A stretch of 64,000 bases of DNA from Paenibacillus turicensis (GTDB taxonomy: Bacteria; Bacillota; Bacilli; Paenibacillales; Paenibacillaceae): NCBI RefSeq assembly GCF_017873435.1, contig NZ_JAGGKG010000024.1, positions 19,431-83,430 of the forward strand, written 5' to 3'. Shown in pieces: positions 8,826 to 17,116 of the stretch. The notes below the pieces were generated by a model that saw only the letters and a program-made list of their open reading frames with translations, made no database searches and was not told the DNA's origin. Each line of letters begins with the position of its first letter. Position 1 is the first letter of the stretch. The translations under genes were made by a program, and so were the position numbers.

Positions 8826-10672
8826 TGAGTACAGAGGCAACAGCACCCAAAAAGAAAGTAAACAAAGTAAACAACTCCATTGAAGGTCGATTTGTTTATC
8901 AGGATGATGAAATCATCGACAAAGCATTTAACTGGAAGCAGTTTAGACGGTTGTTTTCTTATATGAAGCCGTATGCAAAGCAACTATTACCACTAATTGC
9001 GCTTCTGACTATTTTAGGTACAATTACAAAGCTAACTGTTCCTTATTTAACGAGTCAGGCGATTGACAAAGCGATCGCACCCGTCAATGGCACACCAAGC
9101 TTATCCTTATTGTATATTTTAGCGAGCTCCATCGTTGTTTTATATTTAATCCAGTGGGCGGCAGGGATATATCGTATAAAGTACACCAACATTATTGGGC
9201 AACGTGTCATCTACGATATTCGTTCTGATCTATTTAAGCATATTCAGAAGTTATCCTTCAATTTTTTTGACAAACGTCCCGCTGGTTCCGTTTTAGTTCG
9301 TGTAACGAATGATGTAAACTCTTTGCAGGATTTATTTACAAATGGTGTAGTCAATTTGATGATTGACTGTGTTCAGCTTCTAGGGATCGTTATTATATTA
9401 TTAATTATCAATTGGAAGCTTGGTTTAGCCGTGATGATTACAGTACCAATCATGTTCCTTATTTCCACTAAGCTCAGAAAAAAAATAAGATATGCTTGGC
9501 AAGATGTACGTATGAAAAACTCTAGAATCAATTCTCATCTAAATGAATCGATCCAAGGAATCAGAGTCACGCAAGCGTATACACAAGAGCATGAGAACAT
9601 GCGTTATTTTGATAATATGAATATGGACAGCAAAAAGTCATGGGATAAGGCTTCTGCCATGAACCAAATGTTTGGTCCACTGATTGAAATTACAGGTGGT
9701 GCGGGTACATTTATTTTGTTTGTGTTAGGTACGCACCTTATTCAGAGTGGGGAATTAACGATTGGTTTGCTTGTTGCTTTCTCCAATTACGTAGGTAATT
9801 TTTGGGACCCAATTAATCGGTTAGGACAAATGTATAACCAGCTACTCGTAGCGATGGCTTCCTCAGAACGTATTTTTGAATTTATCGATGAAGAGCCAAA
9901 TATCGCGGATAAGCCAGGTGCACGTCCATTGCCAGACATTAACGGAAATATCAAATTCGATCATATCGTTTTTGAATATGAACAAGGTCGTCAAGCGCTT
10001 AAAGGAATTAGCTTAGATGTTAAATCAGGGCAATCTGTAGCACTTGTTGGACATACGGGTTCAGGTAAAAGTACAATCATCAATTTGCTAAGTCGTTTTT
10101 ATGATGTGACAGAAGGTGCCATTACGATTGATGGTTATGATATTCGGGATGTAACGGTACAAAGCTTGCGCAGTCAAATTAGCGTGGTGCTTCAGGATAC
10201 CTTTATTTTCTCAGGCACAATCAGAGACAATATTCGTTTTGGACGTCTCGATGCAACTGATGAAGAGGTAGAGGAAGTTGCGAAGTCTGTAGATGCACAT
10301 GATTTTATTATGAAGCTACCAAAAGGTTATGATACAGAAGTTGAGGAACGGGGTAGCGCGTTATCAATGGGACAACGACAATTACTGTCGTTTGCACGAG
10401 CCTTGCTAGCGAATCCACGAATTTTAATATTGGATGAGGCTACAGCAAGCATTGACACAGAAACAGAACTGAAAATTCAAGAGGCGTTAAAGGTATTACT
10501 TAAAGGCAGAACTTCCTTTATCGTGGCACACCGATTATCTACGATTCGTAATGCAGATTTAATCGTTGTGTTGGATCATGGAGAGATTAAAGAAACAGGA
10601 AGTCACGCCCAATTAATGGAACAACAGGGTATTTATAATGGTTTAGTAGAAGCACAATTTAGATATTTGTAA
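8825..10672 (+). CDS. bmrD: Heterodimeric ABC exporter subunit, BmrD/YheH type (catalytic partner)
   Basis: The second half-transporter, 615 residues from ATG 8825. An N-terminal cytoplasmic extension of about 35 residues precedes the membrane domain (about 40-335), and the ATPase domain covers about 365-600. Walker A is GHTGSGKST and Walker B ILILDEATASID keeps the catalytic glutamate (E538), but the signature is LSMGQRQ rather than LSGGQ. A dimer with the previous protein therefore has one consensus and one degenerate ATP site, the BmrCD/TM287-288 arrangement. The ATG overlaps the upstream stop by one base (TGATG), indicating translational coupling; GAGGTG 8 bases before favours this ATG over the TTG at 8822. 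Confidence 0.88.
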   Translation: MSTEATAPKKKVNKVNNSIEGRFVYQDDEIIDKAFNWKQFRRLFSYMKPYAKQLLPLIALLTILGTITKLTVPYLTSQAIDKAIAPVNGTPSLSLLYILASSIVVLYLIQWAAGIYRIKYTNIIGQRVIYDIRSDLFKHIQKLSFNFFDKRPAGSVLVRVTNDVNSLQDLFTNGVVNLMIDCVQLLGIVIILLIINWKLGLAVMITVPIMFLISTKLRKKIRYAWQDVRMKNSRINSHLNESIQGIRVTQAYTQEHENMRYFDNMNMDSKKSWDKASAMNQMFGPLIEITGGAGTFILFVLGTHLIQSGELTIGLLVAFSNYVGNFWDPINRLGQMYNQLLVAMASSERIFEFIDEEPNIADKPGARPLPDINGNIKFDHIVFEYEQGRQALKGISLDVKSGQSVALVGHTGSGKSTIINLLSRFYDVTEGAITIDGYDIRDVTVQSLRSQISVVLQDTFIFSGTIRDNIRFGRLDATDEEVEEVAKSVDAHDFIMKLPKGYDTEVEERGSALSMGQRQLLSFARALLANPRILILDEATASIDTETELKIQEALKVLLKGRTSFIVAHRLSTIRNADLIVVLDHGEIKETGSHAQLMEQQGIYNGLVEAQFRYL

Positions 10673-10827
10673 CAATTTGTCGAAAAGATTGTAAATTTAA
10701 TAGAAGCCCCTTGCAAAATTGGTGAAAAACCATGAAAATAGAGATAGAATGTTTGAGAAGTATTAACTTCATGTTAAATCAGCATCAAGATTTGTCATAA
10801 ATCTCATTTCGGGAGGTTTCATTTTTT

Positions 10828-12012
10828 ATGTGGGGGGCTCCTTTATCTGAAAATGCCAAGTCTATCATGCTGCTTGGTAGTGGAGAATTGGGCAAGGAAG
10901 TTATAATCGAAGCTCAGCGCCTTGGTGTGCGTACAATTGCAGTAGATCGTTATGAACATGCACCTGCCATGGGTGTAGCTCATGAGTGTTATGTGATCGA
11001 CATGCTCGATGGTGCAGCCTTAAGAGCGCTTATTGAGCGTATAAGGCCTGATGTTATTGTCCCTGAGGTTGAGGCAATTGCCACAGATATGCTGCTAGAG
11101 CTAGAGCAGGAAGGCTTTTTTGTTGTTCCAACAGCTACAGCAACTAGATTAACGATGGACCGAGAAGGAATTCGTAGACTTGCTTCTGAAAAGCTTGGCT
11201 TACCTACAGCAAGATATGGTTTCGCTAATAGCCTTGAAGAATTGAAGCAGATAGCACTTTCTATCGGTTTTCCTTGCGTGATTAAACCTTTGATGAGTTC
11301 ATCGGGTAAAGGTCAAAGTGTGTGCCGTAGTGAACATGAGCTTGAGGCTTGTTGGAATATGGCGCTTGAAGGTGCACGAGCAAAAAAAATGCGTGTTATT
11401 GTCGAAGCATTTGTACCGTTTACAAGTGAAATTACGTTGCTCACGGTTCGTAGTATTAGTGGTACTACTTTTTGTGCCCCGATTGGTCATATTCAACAAG
11501 ATGGTGACTACGTTGAGTCATGGCAACCTCATCCATTAAGCCAAGCACAGCTTGCGGAAGCGCAGCAAATGGCGACTGCAATTACAGATGAGTTAGGTGG
11601 ATATGGGTTATTTGGGGTTGAGTTATTTGTAACAGACAATGGCATTGTATTTAGTGAAGTTTCTCCTCGTCCACACGATACAGGGATGGTAACGATGGTT
11701 ACGCAGGATTTGTCAGAATTCGCTTTACATGTCCGTGCTATCCTTGGTTTTCCAATTCCTTCTGTTACGCTCCTAACAGCAGGTGCTTCAGCAACATTGA
11801 AGGCGGGTCAAGAAGGAGTACATTTTCAGATTGGTGGTTTGGATGAAGCATTAGCGATTCCAAGAACACAGGTACGCGTATTTGGTAAACCACTTTGTAA
11901 ACCTGGTCGTCGTATGGCAGTAGCCTTAAGTGCAGCAGAAACAATTGATGAAGCCCGCAATCGTGCAAAAGCAGCGGCAAATTTATTAAAGGTGGTATGG
12001 TCCAATGAGTAG
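10828..12012 (+). CDS. purT: Formate-dependent phosphoribosylglycinamide formyltransferase
   Basis: An ATP-grasp enzyme that makes formyl-GAR from GAR, formate and ATP, a folate-independent alternative to PurN in purine synthesis. The 394-residue length matches the family. The nucleotide-fold N-terminus reads IMLLGSGELGKEVIIEAQRLGVRTIAVDRY, and VPEVEAIATDMLLELE, FPCVIKPLMSSSGKGQS and SEVSPRPHDTGMVTM are typical PurT segments. The ribosome site GGGAGG (10811-10816) is 11 bases before the ATG. It stands alone, away from other purine genes, and is followed with an 8-base overlap by an acetyltransferase gene. I saw no clear PurR box or riboswitch in the 155-base leader. Confidence 0.95.
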   Translation: MWGAPLSENAKSIMLLGSGELGKEVIIEAQRLGVRTIAVDRYEHAPAMGVAHECYVIDMLDGAALRALIERIRPDVIVPEVEAIATDMLLELEQEGFFVVPTATATRLTMDREGIRRLASEKLGLPTARYGFANSLEELKQIALSIGFPCVIKPLMSSSGKGQSVCRSEHELEACWNMALEGARAKKMRVIVEAFVPFTSEITLLTVRSISGTTFCAPIGHIQQDGDYVESWQPHPLSQAQLAEAQQMATAITDELGGYGLFGVELFVTDNGIVFSEVSPRPHDTGMVTMVTQDLSEFALHVRAILGFPIPSVTLLTAGASATLKAGQEGVHFQIGGLDEALAIPRTQVRVFGKPLCKPGRRMAVALSAAETIDEARNRAKAAANLLKVVWSNE

Positions 12013-12454
12013 TCAAGCCTTTGCTCCAGCATTGGTAATCCGAAAATGTTGCTCTAATGATGTACAAGAAATGTTACCATTAATGCGCCAGCTATGTTAT
12101 CCTACAACACCTAGTGTACTTAAAGAACATTTGTCCATGCTTGATAAGCATCCGCAAGAGTGCAGCTTGATTGCAGAAATAGATGGACATGTCGTTGGTA
12201 CAACTTTCTTGAAATTATATCAAACTCATGACATGGCTAAGCCGGTAACCCGCATAACAGCCATGATTGTTGATGAAGAGCATCGTCTTTCAGGAATTGG
12301 TAAAAGACTACTGCAGGAAGCAGAAAAATGGAGTAAAGAACAAGGAAGCTCAAGGCTATACCTTTCTTATGGTGAGCATAACAGCGAAGCACGTGCTTTT
12401 TATGAACGTTTAGGATACACCTGTACTGGTTATCGCTTAAGTAAAAATATTTAA
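12005..12454 (+). CDS. GNAT family N-acetyltransferase
   Basis: A 149-residue single-domain acetyltransferase. The acetyl-CoA binding motif is visible as MIVDEEHRLSGIGKRLLQEAEKWSKEQG, followed by the family C-terminal pattern LYLSYGEHNSEARAFYERLGY. The start overlaps the end of purT by 8 bases, so translation is probably coupled. The acceptor substrate is unknown. A strong terminator follows at once and is shared with the convergent gene beyond it. Confidence 0.88.
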   Translation: MSSQAFAPALVIRKCCSNDVQEMLPLMRQLCYPTTPSVLKEHLSMLDKHPQECSLIAEIDGHVVGTTFLKLYQTHDMAKPVTRITAMIVDEEHRLSGIGKRLLQEAEKWSKEQGSSRLYLSYGEHNSEARAFYERLGYTCTGYRLSKNI

Positions 12455-12458
12455 TAAA

Positions 12459-12506
12459 AAAGAGTCATACCTAAAAATCATTGCATTTTAGGTATGACTC
12501 TCTTTT
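12459..12506. terminator. Bidirectional terminator
   Basis: AGAGTCATACCTAAAA (12461-12476) pairs perfectly with TTTTAGGTATGACTCT (12487-12502). It is flanked by A-rich and T-rich runs, so it serves both convergent genes. Confidence 0.9.
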
Positions 12507-12507
12507 G

Positions 12508-13062
12508 TTAAGAGGGAACTTTTTGTTCTCTTAATGTATCATGGTATAGCCCTAAGCATCCATCATATATAAGCTCCAGCCCTTCATTATACTCAAAATC
12601 AGAAGGGGTAGTAAGCTTTACAGGTTTTTCAATCAACTCTATACCTCCTTGTCTTAGCACAGTATGTACAAACTGAGAACAAAAATAGGAGTCCTCTCCA
12701 CCTAATTCTCGATTTAATATCACGCCTATAATACCAATATAATTATAGCTGTAACGCTCCTGGTTTAAGGAAAATTGTTCCACAAAGCATTGCATTGTGT
12801 TGTAGGTTTCTTCATTTACGGTATATTTGTATAGTGCACAACGTGCCTGTTTAAACAACTGAGAGTGTATCGTTTCCTGTACAAACCCACCAAAAATAGG
12901 AATTAGCTCGTGCTTACGTCCAAAGCTATACATTGTGTTTAATTGCTCATCAAAAGCGATCGATACGTGATTAAAAGGTGCTTTTGTATACCAACCGATC
13001 ATTTTAGCTATAAATGAGCATGGATTACTGAGTACGATATAAATATTTTTTGTTCCAGCCAT
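12508..13062 (-). CDS. Permuted papain-like (YiiX/NlpC-P60 superfamily) protein
   Basis: A 184-residue protein that looks like a circularly permuted NlpC/P60 enzyme. The pattern of this group is a histidine near the N-terminus and a cysteine near the C-terminus. Here these are H32 in PFNHVSIAFD and C128 in EDSYFCSQFVHTVL. No signal peptide is seen. The open frame extends 10 codons further upstream with a TTG start, but the ATG at 13062 is preceded by GGAAGTGG at good spacing and is preferred. Members act on amide or thioester bonds in lipids or peptides, but substrates are mostly unknown. The gene is convergent with the acetyltransferase and shares its terminator. Confidence 0.72.
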   Translation of the reverse strand: MAGTKNIYIVLSNPCSFIAKMIGWYTKAPFNHVSIAFDEQLNTMYSFGRKHELIPIFGGFVQETIHSQLFKQARCALYKYTVNEETYNTMQCFVEQFSLNQERYSYNYIGIIGVILNRELGGEDSYFCSQFVHTVLRQGGIELIEKPVKLTTPSDFEYNEGLELIYDGCLGLYHDTLREQKVPS

Positions 13063-13297
13063 AACTTGCACCACTTCCATCCCAGTTTTCAAGTCATTTG
13101 AGGTCGTTAAACCTTAATGTATATCCTTATGTTACTTCAATTTAGGTCGCTACAAAACAGCCTTAGGTTGGGAAAAAAACTAGACTAAAGTTATAGTTTA
13201 CCTTCCAATTTTTGCACATGCATATCTTACTTTATTCTGATAAAATAGGAAAGAACTCATTTTAAACAAATTTTGGGAGCTTAGGAGGCAATACAAC

Positions 13298-13834
13298 ATG
13301 GAAAAAAGGAATCAGAGTCCAACCACTAAGCGGATTTTTATCTCTATTTTAGTGTCTTCACTGTTAACATTATCTGTAATGTCTAGTGGGGAAACCGCAC
13401 ATGCTGCTTCTACCTCAAAGGCGATCAAACAACAAGAATTAGCAGTTGCATTTGCTAAAATCCAGAAGGAACGAGCTGCAGAGGTTGTTGATTTAGTTAA
13501 CAAGGAGCGTGTGCAGGCAGGACTAAAGCCGTTAGTTGTACACACAAATTTAACGAATATGGCTAAAAATAAAGCAATTGATATGTATAAAAATAATTAT
13601 TTTAGTCATACCTCGCCTAAATACGGATCTCCTTTTGATATGATGGACTTGTACAATATTACGTATCGTTATGCCGGAGAAAACATTGCCAAAGGGCAGC
13701 AATCTGCAAAGGAAGTTGTTAAAGCATGGATGGATAGCCCAGGCCATAAAGCAAATATTTTAAATAAGAACTTTGGACTGATTGGTGTAGGTTATTACAA
13801 CGGCTATTGGGTACAGGAGTTTGTAGGTAAATAG
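13298..13834 (+). CDS. Secreted CAP-domain (SCP/PR1, YkwD-like) protein
   Basis: A 178-residue secreted protein. Residues 1-38 are a signal peptide (RIFISILVSSLLTLSVMSSG, then AHA|AS). The CAP domain spans about 58-178 with the family landmarks VVDLVNKERVQAGLKPL, FSHTSP, YAGENIAKG and WMDSPGHKANILNKNFGLIGVGYY. Bacterial CAP proteins are often linked to sporulation or the cell surface, but their biochemical role is poorly settled. The ribosome site AGGAGG is 8 bases before the ATG. TGATAAAAT (13238-13246) upstream resembles an extended -10 promoter. A palindromic repeat element begins 9 bases after the stop. Confidence 0.9.
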   Translation: MEKRNQSPTTKRIFISILVSSLLTLSVMSSGETAHAASTSKAIKQQELAVAFAKIQKERAAEVVDLVNKERVQAGLKPLVVHTNLTNMAKNKAIDMYKNNYFSHTSPKYGSPFDMMDLYNITYRYAGENIAKGQQSAKEVVKAWMDSPGHKANILNKNFGLIGVGYYNGYWVQEFVGK

Positions 13835-13842
13835 AGGTCTGA

Positions 13843-14053
13843 TTTTGGTTCTATATAAAAATTAGTGGTTGACAACGACTGGAGGTTGGCTACGATCCAG
13901 AGCGTTCTTGCGATTGTTGTTAAAATCATATTCCTTTTTATTGAAGTGAATTAATTGGTGGAATTTGATTTTAAGAGACAATCTTCAGAATCGCTCTGTC
14001 TCTTCGCTAGTTTGGGTTAGCGGTCAACCACTAATTTAAATAAAGAGCCAAAA
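13843..14053 (+). repeat. Palindromic repeat element, copy A (211 bp)
   Basis: The ends form 31-base inverted arms: 13843-13873 (contains AATTAGTGGTTGAC) and 14023-14053 (contains GTCAACCACTAATT). Inner segments also pair: CAGAGCGTTCTTGCGATTG with CAATCTTCAGAATCGCTCTG, and TTAAAATCA with TGATTTTAA. Copy B at 31880-32020 shares the arms and much of the interior, and copy C at 24032-24258 shares the arms only. No target-site duplication, transposase gene or coding frame is visible. It could be a MITE-like non-autonomous transposon or a structured RNA. Confidence 0.85.
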
Positions 14054-14067
14054 TTGATAAGAAAATG

Positions 14068-14116
14068 AATAAGCAAACACAAGTTTCCTATTGGAATGCT
14101 GTGTTTGCTTATTTGC
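14068..14116 (+). terminator. Rho-independent terminator
   Basis: AATAAGCAAACAC (14068-14080) pairs perfectly with GTGTTTGCTTATT (14101-14113). It lies beyond repeat element A, so a transcript of the CAP gene would carry the element in its 3' region. Confidence 0.8.
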
Positions 14117-14208
14117 ATATTGTTTTCAGAACATTTATGTTTAATAATATAGACTCAATCTAAAAAAACAATATTTACTTTTTTTATATCAGCCAAGGAG
14201 GGACTCAG

Positions 14209-15045
14209 GTGAGATCAACATCTCGAATATGGATCATTACAGGCTTATTGTCTGGTTTAGCTACAATATTATTATTAGTTGGTTTTGTGTATGGCGTGAA
14301 AGATATATTATATCCTGCCGCCACGAGTGCTTCAGAGGATAAAGCAGCAGCTTCTCCGCCCAGTGTGGCAGATCAGCAGCCACCACTTCAAAACCATTTA
14401 GATGTAACTGCGATTGGCGATTCCTTAGCTAAAGGAACTGGGGATGATAAGGGACTTGGGTTTGCAGGCCGAACGGTGCAGACGTTAACGGAGCAAAAAA
14501 TAGAGTCTCAGTTAAGAAATAATCTAGGCATCAATGGTTTAAAGACAGCGGGTCTTTTGGATATGTTAGAGGAAAAAGGAGTAAAGCATGCCTTACAGCA
14601 ATCCAATGTTATATTACTATCTATTGGTGGTAATGATTTATTTCAAGGTGCACAGGCTTTACAAAATGGTGGACAGCTACCAACATGGAATGATCTAGAA
14701 AAAGCGATTAGAGATGCTGGTGAAAATTTTAAAAAGATTATAAAAAAACTAAATGAAATTAATCCAGATGCACAGCTTGTTTATGTTAGCCTTTATAATC
14801 CATTTACAGATTTAAAAGATATGAAAGGGATTGGTAATCGCGCGGTTTCAAGCTGGAATTTGTTAACCTCAGAGGTGTTATCTTCATATGAGCATACATT
14901 AGTTGTGCCAACCTTTGATTTGTACGTAAATAATGGTGGACGTTACTTATCCAGTGACCATTTTCATCCTAATCAGGATGGATACCAGATCATTGCGCAG
15001 CGAATTGTCCAAAGTATTTATATTGAAGGCTTAGTCAAAAAATAG
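14209..15045 (+). CDS. Membrane-anchored SGNH/GDSL-type hydrolase
   Basis: A 278-residue protein with one N-terminal membrane anchor (residues about 5-28, WIITGLLSGLATILLLVGFVYGV), a low-complexity linker to about 62, and an extracellular SGNH hydrolase domain. Catalytic blocks are visible: S72 in VTAIGDSLAKG, GGND in LLSIGGNDLF, and D250/H253 in SSDHFHPNQDGYQ. It probably cleaves an ester in a lipid or wall polymer outside the cell; the substrate is not known. The start is GTG at 14209 with AAGGAGGG 6 bases before. Two ABC exporter genes follow after 12 bases, so the three form an operon. Confidence 0.88.
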   Translation: MRSTSRIWIITGLLSGLATILLLVGFVYGVKDILYPAATSASEDKAAASPPSVADQQPPLQNHLDVTAIGDSLAKGTGDDKGLGFAGRTVQTLTEQKIESQLRNNLGINGLKTAGLLDMLEEKGVKHALQQSNVILLSIGGNDLFQGAQALQNGGQLPTWNDLEKAIRDAGENFKKIIKKLNEINPDAQLVYVSLYNPFTDLKDMKGIGNRAVSSWNLLTSEVLSSYEHTLVVPTFDLYVNNGGRYLSSDHFHPNQDGYQIIAQRIVQSIYIEGLVKK

Positions 15046-15057
15046 GGGGAGGATAAC

Positions 15058-16047
15058 ATGCAAAAAGCTATGATTAATACGACGGATACAAGTGAACTTG
15101 AGCCAGTGTTATCCGTCTCACATTTAAAGAAAAGAATAGGAAAAAAGTGGATCGTAAAGGACGTTAGCTTTGATATTCGACCAGGTGAAATCTTCGGCTT
15201 TTTAGGTCCAAACGGTGCAGGCAAAACGACGACAATTCGCATGCTGGTCGATTTAATCCGTCCCACTGAAGGTAGCATTAAAATCGCTGGATATGATGTG
15301 CAAAAAAATCCGGAGAAAGCATTATCTTTTGTAGGCTCCATTGTAGAAAATCCAGAAGTATATACATACTTGACAGGATGGGAGAACCTAGAGCAGTTTG
15401 GGAGAATGATGCCAGGGATTGATCAAGCACGTATTGCTGAGGTTGCACAAATTGTTAGACTTGATGCACGTATTCATGATAAGGTTAAAACCTACTCATT
15501 AGGGATGCGGCAACGTTTAGGGATCGCACAAGCATTGTTAGGCAGACCTAAGCTTTTAATATTGGACGAGCCTACCAATGGCCTTGACCCTAAAGGCATC
15601 AAGGAAATGAGAAGCTTTATACGTGAGCTAGCGGGGACAGGCATGGCTGTATTTGTCTCAAGTCACTTATTAAGCGAAATTCAATTGTTATGTGATCGTG
15701 TTGCAATTATTAGCCAAGGTAGAGTTTTAACGGTAGGGACTGTAGAGGAATTGATCAAAGGGGGAGAAAATTACGTTATATGGGAGCTTGAGCCTCGTGA
15801 GCAAGGCTACCGCGTATTACAAGCTGACAATATCACAATGCTAGATGAGACCGATCATGTGCTAGATGATTCTGTATTAGTAGGAACGTCTCAGGATGCG
15901 ATTGTAACGAAGATGGACACGAGTCTAGTGGATGGTATGGTGGCGAAGCTTGTACAGTCTGGAATTGCAGTAAAGGCAGTGCAACGGATCAACCCAACAT
16001 TAGAACAGCTATTTTTGCAGCTAACGGAAGGTGAGCATATTGAATAG
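15058..16047 (+). CDS. ABC exporter ATP-binding protein
   Basis: A 329-residue ATPase of the ABC-2/DRA family. Walker A is GPNGAGKTTT, the signature is YSLGMRQRLGIAQ, and Walker B is LLILDEPTNGLD. A C-terminal extension of about 90 residues follows the ATPase core, as is common in this family. AGGGGGAGG precedes the ATG. It is sandwiched between the SGNH hydrolase and a permease whose start overlaps its end, so it energises that permease. The exported compound is unknown. Confidence 0.92.
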   Translation: MQKAMINTTDTSELEPVLSVSHLKKRIGKKWIVKDVSFDIRPGEIFGFLGPNGAGKTTTIRMLVDLIRPTEGSIKIAGYDVQKNPEKALSFVGSIVENPEVYTYLTGWENLEQFGRMMPGIDQARIAEVAQIVRLDARIHDKVKTYSLGMRQRLGIAQALLGRPKLLILDEPTNGLDPKGIKEMRSFIRELAGTGMAVFVSSHLLSEIQLLCDRVAIISQGRVLTVGTVEELIKGGENYVIWELEPREQGYRVLQADNITMLDETDHVLDDSVLVGTSQDAIVTKMDTSLVDGMVAKLVQSGIAVKAVQRINPTLEQLFLQLTEGEHIE

Positions 16048-17029
16048 AATGAGAGACCTAGTCAAAAATGAAACGATAAAAATGATTAAGAAAAAACGTT
16101 TTTATGTGATTTTGCTTGTTCTTTTTGTCATGGTGCCCATTTTTTCGTATGCCCAAATGCGTATTGCCCAAGAAAGAATGGATAAATACGGTGATGATTG
16201 GCGTAGACAAATTCAGCAAGCGATTACAGATAACCAAAATTCGTTAGGTAGTGATCGTGTACCTGAGGAATATAAAAAGTATCGTAAAATTTATATCCAG
16301 CAAATGAGATATTACTTAGATAATGATGTTAATCCGCAGCAAAGTGGTGGCATTACCTTTACGAAGGAGTTTTTAAATAACGCGGCGACCTTGTTGATTC
16401 CGCTTTTAATTATGGGGATTGGCTCTGATATCGTTTCCTCTGAACGAAGTAATGGGACAATTAAAATGCTACTAACTCGTCCAATTCGTAGGTGGAAAAT
16501 ATTACTAAGCAAGCTCATCACGTTAGTGATGTTTGTCTCATTAATAGTTGTGGCAACGTACATCATTTGTTATGCTGTTTCAGGACTATTTTTTGGTTAT
16601 GGTGGTTTTAATCTACCTGTTTTTACAGGATTCCAGTTAAATGGGACTGAGGTGGACATTTCTAATGTGCATGCAGTACCACAATGGCAGTATTTATTTA
16701 TGCAGGCAGGATTAATTTGGTTTATTAGTGTAATCGTTGCTTTGCTTGCATTTATGGTGTCTGTTTTGGTTCGCAGTACCGCAGCTAGCATTGTCATTAT
16801 GATGGCAACGTTAATTTCAGGTAGTATTTTGACCAATATGGCATCCTCATGGAGCAGTGCAAAATATTTATTTATGGTAAACCTTGGTTTGACAAACTTT
16901 TTATCAGGTTCACCTGCGCCTATTGAGGGGATGACTTTACCATTTTCACTTGCTGTTTTAAGTGTGTGGGGAATTGCGTCACTGTTTGTTTCATTCCTTG
17001 TCTTTACGAAACAGGATATTTTGAATTAA
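16040..17029 (+). CDS. ABC-2 type exporter permease
   Basis: A hydrophobic protein of about 329 residues. It has a membrane helix near the N-terminus (RFYVILLVLFVMVPIFSYA), a large extracytoplasmic segment (about 30-110), and then about five further helices ending in VWGIASLFVSFLVFTKQ. The pattern ERSNGTIKMLLTRPIRRWKILLSKL is typical of ABC-2 permeases. The start is uncertain: TTG 16040 has GGAAGGTG at good distance, while GTG 16031 has no ribosome site and ATG 16049 is also possible. Each overlaps or abuts the ATPase gene, implying coupled translation. Confidence 0.85.
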   Translation: MNRMRDLVKNETIKMIKKKRFYVILLVLFVMVPIFSYAQMRIAQERMDKYGDDWRRQIQQAITDNQNSLGSDRVPEEYKKYRKIYIQQMRYYLDNDVNPQQSGGITFTKEFLNNAATLLIPLLIMGIGSDIVSSERSNGTIKMLLTRPIRRWKILLSKLITLVMFVSLIVVATYIICYAVSGLFFGYGGFNLPVFTGFQLNGTEVDISNVHAVPQWQYLFMQAGLIWFISVIVALLAFMVSVLVRSTAASIVIMMATLISGSILTNMASSWSSAKYLFMVNLGLTNFLSGSPAPIEGMTLPFSLAVLSVWGIASLFVSFLVFTKQDILN

Positions 17030-17116
17030 AATGTACAAGGAATCAAAACACTTGTTTGCATGAAGTAAGCAAGTAATCATAAGTATTACATAAAGAAGAT
17101 TAAAGGGGGAGCATGA

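Noticed and set aside
10673..10827. Riboswitch or PurR box before purT
   Set aside because: Only a 6-bp hairpin is visible; no purine-riboswitch core and no paired PurR boxes.
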